Shown: in pieces, positions 9,418 through 19,600 of the stretch
How the letters are laid out: the number at the start of each line of letters is the position of its first letter
Numbering within the stretch: position 1 is the stretch's first letter
The notes under the pieces: generated by a model
What the model saw: the letters and a program-made list of their open reading frames with translations, nothing else
Databases searched by the model: none
Told to the model about the DNA's origin: nothing
Program-made: the position numbers and the translations under genes
Assembly (NCBI RefSeq): GCF_024606265.1
Contig: NZ_JAHHPP010000005.1
Location: 1-64,000, forward strand
Source: Endozoicomonas sp. SESOKO1
GTDB lineage: Bacteria > Pseudomonadota > Gammaproteobacteria > Pseudomonadales > Endozoicomonadaceae
Length of the DNA: 64,000 bases
Direction: 5' to 3'

Positions 9418-10323
9418 ATGTATCAATGGTTACAGCTAAATGAACTCAACATCCTGCGCTGTTCTGTTGTACTTGAACTTTTTTTTGGTGTAACAGGTAT
9501 TCTTGTTGCCTTCTACAGTCGTTCAAATGCGGTACTTCTCGACGGCTGTTATTCCCTGCTCTGTACCTTGACAATGATGGCAAACGTAAGAATATCCCAG
9601 ATAGTCAAGTTGCCACCAACCCCTGAAAGCCCCTACGGCTATCCCACGCTTGAGCCATTAATGCTATTTTTCGAAGGCATTATCCTGCTGGGACTTTGCC
9701 TTGCCCTGCTCTCTTTTTCTGTCTGCAAACTGATCACGGGGGGGTATATACCGGAGTTTGACCTTGCCCTGGCTTACGAGATTTTTTCAACAATCATCGG
9801 AGGTGCTACCGCCACACTTTTTTTTCTGCTCAATCGCTCAAAACCATCACCGCTGATCTATTTTGAATGTCAGGAATGGCTGGTTGACTCTGCTGTCAGT
9901 GCAGGGGCTACTGTAGCGTTTGCCATTGCGTACCAGTTAGGAAATAGTCACCCGGTTACCCCTTTTATCGATTCCATACTCACCATCTCGCTACTGCTGT
10001 TTCTGGTCGGGCTCCCCCTCAGGACAGTACACAAGAACTTTAGACAATTGCTGTTAAAAGACGTTGCTACGCCGGAGCTTTTAGAGTCAACAAGAAATGT
10101 AATTGCAGAACAGTGGCACGCTCAGAAAATCAGTATCAGCATGATCTGGCTCGGCAGATGGCTATGGGTCAATATAGAGATAACCATCCATAACGATACT
10201 TTGCCAACTAAAAACGAGCTTGAGAGTATCAAAGCTAAGGCAGAACAGGCGATCAGCTCAATATGCAAATATTACCGTCTCCAGCTCAGCTTCAGTTTTC
10301 AGGACAATGAATGCTCCCAATAA
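9418..10323 (+). CDS. Cation diffusion facilitator family transporter
   Basis: A 301-aa membrane protein of the CDF type, which exports divalent cations in exchange for protons. Family landmarks are SNAVLLDGCYSLLCTL in the second membrane segment (metal-site Asp), YGYPTLEPLMLFFEG (the FGY...EPL motif) and VDSAVSAGA in the fifth segment with a second metal-site Asp. About six hydrophobic segments are visible, followed by a soluble C-terminal domain with IEITIHND. The metal is unknown. It stands alone on the plus strand, and the start has only a weak ribosome binding site. Confidence 0.8.
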   Translation: MYQWLQLNELNILRCSVVLELFFGVTGILVAFYSRSNAVLLDGCYSLLCTLTMMANVRISQIVKLPPTPESPYGYPTLEPLMLFFEGIILLGLCLALLSFSVCKLITGGYIPEFDLALAYEIFSTIIGGATATLFFLLNRSKPSPLIYFECQEWLVDSAVSAGATVAFAIAYQLGNSHPVTPFIDSILTISLLLFLVGLPLRTVHKNFRQLLLKDVATPELLESTRNVIAEQWHAQKISISMIWLGRWLWVNIEITIHNDTLPTKNELESIKAKAEQAISSICKYYRLQLSFSFQDNECSQ

Positions 10324-10358
10324 TATGCAAACAAAGTACTTATCAGGAAGCTGGCGTA

Positions 10359-11087
10359 TTAAGCCGCATACTTGTGGGCAATTGGGTCAGTAATCACAAC
10401 CGTATCACCACGAAGCATAAAGTTACCACCGTGAAGGTCCATTGAGCCCACCGTAGAAAGCTGGGTCAAAACATCAAAGAGTGTTTGCAGAAAGTCATCA
10501 TGGGATTCAATGATACTGCTATCAACAACATCCGAAATATCGTTGTCCGTTCTTTTCACCAGGTTAGAACTTGATACCTTGATCTTCTCAACAAACACTT
10601 CCAGCGTTTTGATTTCCCCGTTAAAGCCGCTGTTATCCACGCCAAAAGACTGCATGACCGCCTTGCAAGCCCCCCATAAAAGGCCAAAGTCATAGTCATG
10701 AAAGTGCCGGGGCTGGGTTGCCCGCGATCCATCATCCATAAAATCTGAAAGGCGCTCAACCACGTAAATGCGAACCACGATCCCGCAGGGTAAGGTAATG
10801 ACATCTTCACGATGAATAACAGGAAGGTGTGGGTTGCTCTGGTTTTCCGGTGTCATGCACCATCGGGCAAAAAGGTAATAGCCATCTTTCTTGTCAGGGC
10901 ACACCTTGACCACCTTATCCGGCTCATCGGGAAGGTTGTAAACCGTGGCATAAATACCCTCTGCCACAGGATCAAGCTCTGAGCAGCGGTCTAAATATTG
11001 TTCAATATCCTGCTTATCCCTGATTTCATGCTGTTCGACAAGCGCTTTTATTTCTTGGATGGTTTCCGAATAAATTTTCATTTTCAT
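10359..11087 (-). CDS. Protein-kinase-like protein
   Basis: A 242-aa protein with kinase-fold signatures. A glycine-loop-like VAEGIYATVYNLP is followed by DKVVKVCPD, where the Lys would bind ATP. Near the C-terminus MDLHGGNFMLRGDTVVITDP combines a catalytic-loop motif (Asp, Asn) with a metal-binding Asp, as in APH/RIO-like kinases. Similar DLHxxN...DP proteins occur in phage genomes. No membrane helix or signal peptide is seen. The start ATG has GGGGAT upstream. It could be a housekeeping small-molecule kinase, a phage remnant or an effector. The kinase fold is likely, the substrate unknown. Confidence 0.6.
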   Translation of the reverse strand: MKMKIYSETIQEIKALVEQHEIRDKQDIEQYLDRCSELDPVAEGIYATVYNLPDEPDKVVKVCPDKKDGYYLFARWCMTPENQSNPHLPVIHREDVITLPCGIVVRIYVVERLSDFMDDGSRATQPRHFHDYDFGLLWGACKAVMQSFGVDNSGFNGEIKTLEVFVEKIKVSSSNLVKRTDNDISDVVDSSIIESHDDFLQTLFDVLTQLSTVGSMDLHGGNFMLRGDTVVITDPIAHKYAA

Positions 11088-11419
11088 TGTATCCCCATGC
11101 CCGTTCAGGCGCAGGAATGTCCTTTTTTTATCTGATTTTATAATTTGCTCAATCGTGAGCTTAGCCTGTTCTTTGGCAAATTGATAAATGCCCGTTATCA
11201 GCCCCGCTTAATTAGCCCAGTCCGGCCTGGCTTCTCCGGCCAACCCTCAGGATGCCAGTCATCGATAATCCATGCACCAAAATAAAATCAAAACTGCAAA
11301 TGAACGACATTATCTGGTGCATATTGATTAATTTTTGATTGAACTACTTATTGGCAAACCTGCGCTGCCCCCTAAAATAGCTTTCCCTTTTTTATTGATT
11401 TCCCTGATATCACAAAACT
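11088..11419. other. Intergenic region between divergent genes
   Basis: These 332 bases separate the kinase-like gene (minus) from yacL (plus). No gene is seen. Both promoters should lie here, but no near-consensus pair stands out. Confidence 0.45.
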
Positions 11420-11785
11420 ATGGACTATCATTTCCAGCGCAATTTTTCCGGTCACCCCGAAGCTCAGTTCTCCATGGACCATGAAGCAATGGGCATCTGG
11501 TTGACAGAAGAGCTGGGCAATAACAGGCAGCAGCTGGAGCACCTGTTACAGGTTATCGAAAGTCTGGAGAAAGGACAGCGCTGGGAATATTTTGATGATG
11601 GCATTGACTATCGCCTTCATCTGACACGAGATCATGCCGAAGTTCGGGCAGCCCTGCTGGACACAGAAATGGACTGTGACGAAATGGAAGAACTGGACTA
11701 TTACGATAGTGAATCCATCAGCCATTGCGGACTGGATGATTTTAAAACGCTACTGGTTTGCTGGCAGGTTTTTCTTGATATCTAG
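11420..11785 (+). CDS. yacL: YacL family protein (UPF0231)
   Basis: A 121-aa protein of the UPF0231/YacL family. It starts MDYHFQRNFSGHPEAQFSMD (E. coli MDYEFLRDITG...FSMGHE) and ends with the conserved EMEELDYYDSESISHCGLDDF, matching the E. coli [22 protein letters not shown]. It is acidic and probably cytoplasmic. The biochemical function is not established. It converges on pdxB with 41 bases between them. Confidence 0.9.
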   Translation: MDYHFQRNFSGHPEAQFSMDHEAMGIWLTEELGNNRQQLEHLLQVIESLEKGQRWEYFDDGIDYRLHLTRDHAEVRAALLDTEMDCDEMEELDYYDSESISHCGLDDFKTLLVCWQVFLDI

Positions 11786-11826
11786 GCCTCAATCCAGAAA
11801 ATTCAGGAAAGAAAAATGAACTCCAT

Positions 11827-12993
11827 TCAGAGTTCATCCCCAATCCTGAACTGCAATGCCTGAAAGACAGGCACTAATTCTGCTGCACAGTTTTTTAATT
11901 CTACTCGCAGTGTACTGAACTCGCGGCGTTCCGGATAATCCTTACGCAACAAATCAAACATCAGCTTACGTTGAGACTCTGCCGCTCCCATCAGCCCTTT
12001 TCGCATCGTGGCATCATCACGACGAATGTCGTAAACAGCACGGATCGCTTTGGAACAGGTGGTTGAAAAGGTCATTCCTTCACTGAACTTCATCTGTTTC
12101 AGTACCGGCAATGGCGTAATCGCAGGCAGACGAACCCTGGCAGGAAGTCCAAAGTGCTGGCACATTGCCTTGTAGATCATTTCTGTACCGCGAATCTTTG
12201 CGTCCAGGCTGTAGCCAGCAATATGGGGAGTGGCGATATCTACCCGGGCCATTAATTCCGGGTCTGCATCGGGTTCATACTCCCAGACATCCAGCACGAC
12301 TGTCATATCTTCACGCTCACAAAGACACTGCTTCAAAGCGGCATTATCAATCACCGGTCCCCGCCCCGCATTAATTAACACCGTTCCCGGTTTCATTGCC
12401 TCAAGTTGCTGCTCACCGATCAGGTAATGGGTTGGGTAAGGGCCATCCATGACCAGTGGTGTGTGGAGACAGATGACATCCGACCATTCAATCAGTTGAT
12501 CAACATTGACATAGCGGCCACCATCACCGTTACTTCCTTTCGCTGCCAGCCAGGGGTCACAGGCACAGACTTCTACCCCAAGACGCTCCATCATCTGATA
12601 CAGGCGACCACCCACCTGCCCCTTGCCAATAATGCCAACTTTGCGGTCACGCAGTTGAAAACCATCACGCTCTGCCAGAATGTCCAAAGCCGCCAGAACG
12701 TATTCAACCACTGCCATGGCATTGCAACCCGGCGCATGACTGAAAGCAATTCCGCGGCTGGCCAGATATTCCCGGTCGATATGATCAAAACCTGCCGTGG
12801 CAGTCCCAACGAATTTCAGTGAACTGTTTTCTACCAGTTGCCTGCTGACTTTGGTCACCGATCTTACCAGCAAGGCATCCGCATCCCGCACATCCTCCGG
12901 TGAAATGCTGCGACCGGGCAGTGCAACTATCTCCCCCATCACCCCAAAGCACTCCATCAGCAAAGGAATATTTTCATCAGCAACGATTTTCAT
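11827..12993 (-). CDS. pdxB: Erythronate-4-phosphate dehydrogenase
   Basis: PdxB (388 aa) oxidises 4-phospho-erythronate in the DXP-dependent pathway of pyridoxal phosphate synthesis. It is a D-2-hydroxyacid dehydrogenase: MKIVADENIPL at the N-terminus, the NAD-binding GIIGKGQVGGRLYQ near residue 124, catalytic INAGRGPVID (Arg), DVWEYEPDAD (Glu) and TPHIAGYS (His). The C-terminal dimerisation extension specific to PdxB is present. It is transcribed divergently from the lipoprotein gene at 13070. Confidence 0.96.
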   Translation of the reverse strand: MKIVADENIPLLMECFGVMGEIVALPGRSISPEDVRDADALLVRSVTKVSRQLVENSSLKFVGTATAGFDHIDREYLASRGIAFSHAPGCNAMAVVEYVLAALDILAERDGFQLRDRKVGIIGKGQVGGRLYQMMERLGVEVCACDPWLAAKGSNGDGGRYVNVDQLIEWSDVICLHTPLVMDGPYPTHYLIGEQQLEAMKPGTVLINAGRGPVIDNAALKQCLCEREDMTVVLDVWEYEPDADPELMARVDIATPHIAGYSLDAKIRGTEMIYKAMCQHFGLPARVRLPAITPLPVLKQMKFSEGMTFSTTCSKAIRAVYDIRRDDATMRKGLMGAAESQRKLMFDLLRKDYPERREFSTLRVELKNCAAELVPVFQALQFRIGDEL

Positions 12994-13069
12994 AAAATTG
13001 TTTTCATTAACAGCCAGCGCTGAACCTTAAAAAAAGCTAAAAATAATAGGTTGGCTATGTTATACCAAC

Positions 13070-14191
13070 ATGAAAGCCTCAAACACAACATCCCTGCCTG
13101 AGGATCTGGTGATCAAGATAATTGCAGACCGGTTCCCAACCTTATTGTTTGTCTCGGCCCTCATGCTATCCGGATGCTCAGACCACGCTTCGCCAGAGTA
13201 TTTTCTGGAGGAATACACCCACCGCCTCAGCCGGGTTACTGGTATAGATACTCCTGAACCAGACATCCCCATACCAGCATTGCCACCATTAAGACAACGC
13301 GCTTACCCGGTTCCGGATATCCGCATGAAAGCACTGGAGGCACTTGATTTGCTCAAATGCCCCGGACTCAGCCAGGCAGTGGCTTACAGGAACAGCAGCC
13401 TGGGCAAGCAGATGCTGCCCTCTCAACACTACTTCTATGAGAAAACCCTGTTATCACTGATACCACAGTGCATCGATTCCCTGCAGCAAACTGACCAGAA
13501 TCAGGAAGCCATTGCCAGGCTTCAGGAAGTACTCAGCGAAAAACAGGCGTCGTTCCCAGGCATTGAGTGGAACCTGGTATTCGCCAATACCGAGTTCGGC
13601 AGGCAACTGGGCAGCCAGGGGCGGTTGCTACCCGCCAATGGACGGACCGGTTTTCAGGGAACCCGTGAAACCCTGAACTATCTCACCAGATTGCTTCCCG
13701 ATAAAACGCTTGCTCCCCCCTTCACCCTCACCAACCTGGAGAGCCACTTACAGCAGGTTTCTGCCTCCTGGTATCTTGGCGAGTTGATCTACTCCGCTGC
13801 GGTTTTAGGCCGGACACTGAATCAAGCGGCCGATATACTGGACCGCCGTCTGCAACAAAGGCCTGTTTGCCCGGCTGCCGACCCTGCGGAAGAAGAAAGG
13901 CTGCACAATGTCTTCCGACTCTTTTACCGGGAAAAAATTCAACCCTATCTTGCCAGGGTGCATCAGGAAGGATTAATTATCCGCAACGACTTCAAGCGCC
14001 TGCTCTCCTACTTGCCAGCGGCACCAGAGGATGAAACCCAACGCTATCTCAGTTTGATCACTGAGGAGTCAGACATAAGCAGCCCCTGGTATCAGCTGGA
14101 GCAAAGCATCAAATACCATACAACGGTCTGGGCAAAATTCCTCGATCAATGTGGCAAGGCACCTGCGCTTCAGACCAACCAGGGCAAATAA
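13070..14191 (+). CDS. Lipoprotein, DUF3080-like
   Basis: A 373-aa predicted lipoprotein. After a charged N-terminus, a hydrophobic stretch ends in LMLSGC near residue 36, a lipobox whose Cys would be acylated. The N-region is long from the ATG at 13070. A GTG 13 codons further on (VIKIIADRFPTLLF) would give a more usual signal peptide, so the start is uncertain. The helical body and the paired conserved Cys residues resemble the DUF3080 lipoproteins of gammaproteobacteria, a family with no known function. No operon partner is evident. Confidence 0.7.
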   Translation: MKASNTTSLPEDLVIKIIADRFPTLLFVSALMLSGCSDHASPEYFLEEYTHRLSRVTGIDTPEPDIPIPALPPLRQRAYPVPDIRMKALEALDLLKCPGLSQAVAYRNSSLGKQMLPSQHYFYEKTLLSLIPQCIDSLQQTDQNQEAIARLQEVLSEKQASFPGIEWNLVFANTEFGRQLGSQGRLLPANGRTGFQGTRETLNYLTRLLPDKTLAPPFTLTNLESHLQQVSASWYLGELIYSAAVLGRTLNQAADILDRRLQQRPVCPAADPAEEERLHNVFRLFYREKIQPYLARVHQEGLIIRNDFKRLLSYLPAAPEDETQRYLSLITEESDISSPWYQLEQSIKYHTTVWAKFLDQCGKAPALQTNQGK

Positions 14192-14328
14192 GGCTATTTT
14201 CCTCTGGGAACAGGGCAAGTTAATCACCTGGCATGGAACCCTGCGAAACTTTTGTTGATCCAACATGGTCAAACGCGTCAGGGAATCCTGATCAAGCAGT
14301 TATGAGCAGCCATGAGGAGAATTGCGCC

Positions 14329-15657
14329 ATGTCCTTCCCTTCCGATAGCCTCAGCAGGAGTGCCGGGAATTTTACGGTAGTTAACAGAGACCCCGGGTCA
14401 TTGGGCATGGATGAAAACACTTCAGGTCTCCATGCATCAAATTGTCTGGCTTTTTCTGGCAAGTCCGTTGCCAACTCTTTCCAGAGTGGTGAATTTGCAC
14501 AACAATTGCCGTCGGTCAACGGGCAGGCCCATAGTTCCGGACAAGCCATTGCCAAAGATGCAACAACTTTCATTGACCGGTCGATTGCGGTAGATAAGCC
14601 TGACTCAGCACAGCTGTCAGCCAATCCGGGCCTACTTGATAAGGGAAGACTGTTGGCTACTATCAGAACAATCTCGGAAATACAACCTATTGAAAATGCC
14701 GATAACATTGAAGTTGCCACGGTGGATGGCTGGAAAGTGGTGGTCGCCAAATCAGACTTTAAGGCAGGCCAGCCGGTTATCTATTGTGAAATTGACAGCA
14801 TCCTGCCGGTCAGGGATGAGTTCGAGTTTCTCCGAAAATCATCCCATATCGTATTACCCGATGGCACGGAAGGGTTTCGTTTGAGAACCCTCAAACTCCG
14901 TGGTCAGATCTCACAAGGCCTGCTTTTACCGCTTGCAACATTAGGCAATGGCGTACAAGTGAATCCGGGGGATGATGTCACCGCAAAACTCGGCATTACC
15001 AAATATGAGCCAGCGGGAGGACTGCCAGCAGATGACTGTATTAAAGGTCCGTTTCCCCACTTTATCCCGAAGAACGATGAAGAAAGAATACAAAACCGGA
15101 AAGCTGAATTTGCCACCTTTAAAGATAAAAAATTTTATGTCTCAGAGAAGCTGGATGGTACGAGTTCAACATTTTATTTCAGGAATGATAAGTTAGGTGT
15201 CTGTTCAAGGAATTACGAACTGAAAACAGATTCAGGCAATACACTGTGCCAGGTGGCCAGTAAAAACAGGCTTGAGTCAAAACTCAGAAGCCTGGGGAGA
15301 AATATAGCGATACAAGCTGAGGTCATTGGCCAGAAAGTACAAGGTAATCGATACGCTATCAATGGCAATGCGTGTTATGTGTTTAACATTTATGACATTG
15401 ACCAACAGTCATACCTGAAAAAATGTGAAATGGAAACAATATGCAAAGGCCTGGGCTTGCCCACCTGCCCTGTTGTTTCTGATGGCCAGAACCTGCCTGC
15501 AACTATTGATGGGGTATTAATGGAGGCTGACGGGCAATCCAAAGTGAACAATAAGAAAAAACGGGAAGGCCTTGTCTACGTATTCGACGGCAAAAACCCG
15601 GGAGAAAGAATCTCGTTTAAAGCTGTTTCCAATAAATATCTGCTAAAGACAAACTGA
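14329..15657 (+). CDS. RNA ligase, Deinococcus Rnl/DRB0094-type
   Basis: ATP-dependent RNA ligase with an N-terminal OB-like domain (about residues 115-220: TIRTISEIQPIENADNIEVA, then YCEIDSILP) and a C-terminal nucleotidyltransferase domain, the order of the Deinococcus radiodurans Rnl family. Motif I is EKLDGTS with the adenylated Lys near residue 274. Motif IV is REGLVY (Glu near 413) and motif V is SFKAVSNKYLLK. The frame is open from 14233, but the ATG at 14329 has AGGAGA 8 bases upstream and is preferred (442 aa). An N-terminal Ser/Ala-rich extension of about 100 residues is unlike the compact family members. The role may be RNA repair; the extension leaves export possible. Confidence 0.8.
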   Translation: MSFPSDSLSRSAGNFTVVNRDPGSLGMDENTSGLHASNCLAFSGKSVANSFQSGEFAQQLPSVNGQAHSSGQAIAKDATTFIDRSIAVDKPDSAQLSANPGLLDKGRLLATIRTISEIQPIENADNIEVATVDGWKVVVAKSDFKAGQPVIYCEIDSILPVRDEFEFLRKSSHIVLPDGTEGFRLRTLKLRGQISQGLLLPLATLGNGVQVNPGDDVTAKLGITKYEPAGGLPADDCIKGPFPHFIPKNDEERIQNRKAEFATFKDKKFYVSEKLDGTSSTFYFRNDKLGVCSRNYELKTDSGNTLCQVASKNRLESKLRSLGRNIAIQAEVIGQKVQGNRYAINGNACYVFNIYDIDQQSYLKKCEMETICKGLGLPTCPVVSDGQNLPATIDGVLMEADGQSKVNNKKKREGLVYVFDGKNPGERISFKAVSNKYLLKTN

Positions 15658-15787
15658 TGGCGTTTGATCAACTTTCATGGAACCTTTTAACCACTCGATG
15701 GTCAGATAATGTACATCCATCAGGTACGATCATGCAGGAAACAGAAGGAGTTCCCAGTCGTTGAGTCGCTTAAAAGGAGAATAACTA

Positions 15788-16672
15788 ATGGCAAGTATCG
15801 CTGACATCGCCGCTTCCGCCGGGCATTTATTTATCGAAGCAATCAAAGCCCCATTCAGACTGATCGGCTATTTCTGTGGCAGGGTTGTTAAGGCTGTTTC
15901 GTCTGTTTTTAATTACCTCTCTGGTCAATCGGGCAACGTTGAACAGAGTCAAGCTGACAACAAAGCCATCAGCTCACGCACGGTTTCAGCTGACCCGATC
16001 TCGACTGGCACTGATTCAACTCAAACGGTTTCAACTGAAAAAATAAAAGATGCTGTGTTTGATAATTTGAAAAGAGCCTTCACAGACTGCCTGAAAGATT
16101 ACTTGGATCTAATGAAAGAATTGGAAAAAAAGGTCTCCCTGATCTTTATTGCCAGAAACATCATCTCCAGCAACCTTGCAGTTAATCCCAAAGACATCTC
16201 CAGGGCCGACATTGACAAGGCCATTAAAATTTTGAAGGAAGTTAACAGAACTCTGGATTTACGTTTTAATGATAATTTCTTTAACATTCCACCAAGTTCT
16301 CAATCAAACACTCAACCAAAAAACGCTGAATTCATCAAAATTCTAACCCAATTCCAGGAAACGCTTGATTCGCTTATCACTACTAAACGTCCAGACAAAT
16401 ATCAACTTGTTGACTCTATTTATCCTATTCAGTTATTACAACAGGAAATTAACCAGCTTATCGATACAAACTGTACCGACAAGGACAAATGGTTACGCTG
16501 TGGTGAAAAACTGAAGGAACAGTTTGCATTCGATGAGCCTTACCTGAGTGAACTTTGCGCGCTGAAATATGTACCAGAACCGGGTGAGAAAGCCCCAGCG
16601 GCGGACGGTGGTCACTTAATCTATCTCGAAGCGCAATACAGAATTGTGTTTTACATTATTGATAATCTTTAG
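15788..16672 (+). CDS. Helical protein of unknown function, effector-like
   Basis: A 294-aa protein with no family that I recognise. A strong ribosome binding site (AAGGAG) precedes the ATG. The first 45 residues are amphipathic or hydrophobic (GHLFIEAIKAPFRLIGYFCG). They are followed by a Ser/Thr-rich linker (about 50-80) and a mostly helical, charged body. It ends 26 bases before the 1612-residue SidE-like gene and is probably co-transcribed with it, so it could be a partner, chaperone or second effector. That role is an inference from position only. Confidence 0.5.
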   Translation: MASIADIAASAGHLFIEAIKAPFRLIGYFCGRVVKAVSSVFNYLSGQSGNVEQSQADNKAISSRTVSADPISTGTDSTQTVSTEKIKDAVFDNLKRAFTDCLKDYLDLMKELEKKVSLIFIARNIISSNLAVNPKDISRADIDKAIKILKEVNRTLDLRFNDNFFNIPPSSQSNTQPKNAEFIKILTQFQETLDSLITTKRPDKYQLVDSIYPIQLLQQEINQLIDTNCTDKDKWLRCGEKLKEQFAFDEPYLSELCALKYVPEPGEKAPAADGGHLIYLEAQYRIVFYIIDNL

Positions 16673-16698
16673 GCTCAGGGAAAAAAGACACTGATAAC

Positions 16699-19600
16699 AT
16701 GGATTCGCTCAACACAGCAGGAAAAACGACAGAACAGGCGTCTTATGCCGGTGGTGTCCGTTCTGACAATATTGATAAGACAGGCATCGCTTTTGCCAGA
16801 GACGTTGGTAGAAATGAACAGTTAATGCTCCCGGTTGTTGCCTCTGTAAAGGGAGATGAGTCGGTGGTCAATGTTGATCTCAGCCGTAAGGACGTGCATA
16901 AACACAAAGTAACCGTCTCAGATATTGCCCTGAAAATCACTGAGACAGCACTGGATACGGTGACCATTGAACCGGCACACAAGTGTGTAAAAACAGCAGC
17001 AATTGAACCAGCGAGTCTGCCGGTCATTGATCAATCCCTGATCGAATCCACCCAGGTCGTGAAAACGGCCTTGCTTATGCATTACCGTCCTAACAGTATC
17101 CTGTCACATGCACAGCCTATTGCCCGCCCCGTTCATGGTCTCCAGCACAGTTGCCGGACGGCGATCTGGGCAGTAGCCCTGTTACAACAGCGTAAATTGC
17201 ACGGCGATCCCCAAGCGCTGGCATTTCCCGACCACATGGTCCCCCTGCTGGTCAAAGCCTGCCTGTTTCACGATACCGGCCGTGAAGGCGATGGGGCCGA
17301 TACTGTGGAGTGGGAGCGAGCCAGTGCTGACAACCTGAGGGAACACCTGCGCAACTGCAACGTGGAGCAGTCCCTGGCCTGGCAGTGTGGTGAAGCCATT
17401 TGCCTCAAGGATAACCCCCGGGGCTGCCAGCATCTGCCAGAGGCGATACAGACCTTGCGCAGTCTGCTCCATGATGCTGACACGCTGGATGTTATGCGGG
17501 TAAGGACCTCTTTTGACATGGGCCGGCTGGAGTGTTTTGCTGCCTGTCAGGATGATCACCAGAGGCAAGACTGGCGACTGCTGGCCAGAGAGGTCTGCCA
17601 GGTGATCGCCAGCCAGGGTGACCTCTGTTATCCGATAACATTGCATGACAGCGCCACAAACCGTGAATATTTCTTCAGCTTCTGTACGGCCAGTCCGTGT
17701 ATAAACACCAAAAAGCAGTGGGAGCACCATCCTTCGCCCTTCAGTTATCAGCTCTTTGGCATCGGTAAACAGTCCGCTACTATCCGGGAGTTAATCTCGC
17801 CTTATACCAAACACCTGGCAGAACCACCGGAACCCTCCTTCTCCCTGGCACAACTGACCCCACCCGGTGTGGATATAAAAGCGTGCCAGGGCAGCTGGCC
17901 AAGGGGGCTGTATAACGACCCGATTAACCAACAGGTTTATTACATCAAACCGACCAGCTGTGAGCTAAGTGCACAAAACCAGCGACTGATGGCCAACCTC
18001 GCCGGGCTGTTGGGCATTAAAGTACCCGAGAGCTTTGTCCATCAGGAACAGGGTCATTTTTATGTGGTCAGTCCTGTCCCCGGAAAATGGCAGGGTAAGC
18101 TCAAAGGCGGGGAGGCGACGCTGCGCTCTTTGTCTCCAGAGCAGTGGGCCAGATTATTACTGATCAATGTGATTGTCGGTAACGAAAATATGGTGAACAG
18201 CGCCTGGGAGGGCATTGAACTGACCCCCGAAGGGGAGCCGGTGATGTTCCACTGGGACTTTGCCGGGCTGGCGACCCGCTACCCGTGTCCTGAGAAACCG
18301 GAGCCCGCCCCCGAAGCGGATGACTTTTCCTCCATGCCCGTACTGCTGAATAAACTGCGGGACCCTCAGGCGCCCCCCATGAACTCGTTGCCGATCGACA
18401 ACCCCTGCGTCGATATTCTTGCGCAATTAGAGGATGACTTGCTGGGCCATACCCTGAAAGATATCTTGCGCCAGCTTGACTGGCAGGCCCTGGACCGGCT
18501 GATCGAACACAGCGGTTTTCTGCCCGGTGACCGCAGCTGGCTACGGCAGACCATTCACGATCGTATTGCCTGGCTGACCACCTGCTTCCCTAACAGCCTG
18601 GAGGCAGATGAGCGGGTGTCCATGGCGGAATACAAGGCGATAGAAGCGGCGGGTATCCGTGGCGGTTGGCTGCCGGTAAAAGGCCGGGCGATCCGGGGCG
18701 GGCAGATCGGCATTAGCCAGTTACTGGATGCCAATGACCAACCCATCACCCGGATGTCCCTCACGTTGTCCCGGGAAGCGGGCAATAAACTGGCGGACAA
18801 CCTGGCCCTGGAACGGGGATTGCACTGTCTGGCCAGACAGGTTAAATATACCAACCTTGCCCTGAATCCTTCCAGACATGCCGACCATTACCGCGACTGG
18901 CGCAGTGACCTGACCAGCCTGGCCAATGAGTGCGCGGGCATGGCGGCGCAGTTAACCAGAGATAAAACCCGATGGAATGAAAAAGATCACAAGACCATTG
19001 AAAATACCGTGATGATTCTGCAGGACATTGCTGACAAGTGTCGGGCATCATTAGCCGCCGACGTGCCGTCCATTGCAGAACTGCCAACCATCACAACGCC
19101 CCTGCCCAAGCCGCGCTTTCCGGTACGGGTCAGTTCAAGAACCGGCAAAAAGGTTGAAATGAAAATACAACTGGCTGAATTCAGCCACGGTTTTGCCAAA
19201 CTGACAGGCCAGAGGGTCAGTTATTTGAATCCGGAACAAATGAGTATTGCCGGCCTGACCAGGCAACCGGTTAAGGCAGTTGAACTCGAATCGACTGTCT
19301 GTGAAGGCGGCAGTATTCTGTTTTCTCCTGCGAACCTGCCTGAAGCCCAGAGCTTTGAAAATCAACTGACCCTCACCTTTTTGGGACACAGTAAAGCGGT
19401 GGTTGAAGCATTGTTCAGGGAACTGGCAGGGCTGGGCATTGACTGTGAGCGACCGGGTGCCGCCGACCTGGAGGAGCAATGGCTGGACGCCCTGGCCGAC
19501 TTCTACGGCTGCCTTGGCGATATGAACCGTGCCGTGGCATCAGAAATCAATACGCCGGTAAACACCCGCAAGAAAGCGTTTCTTAAACGGTTGCCGAACC

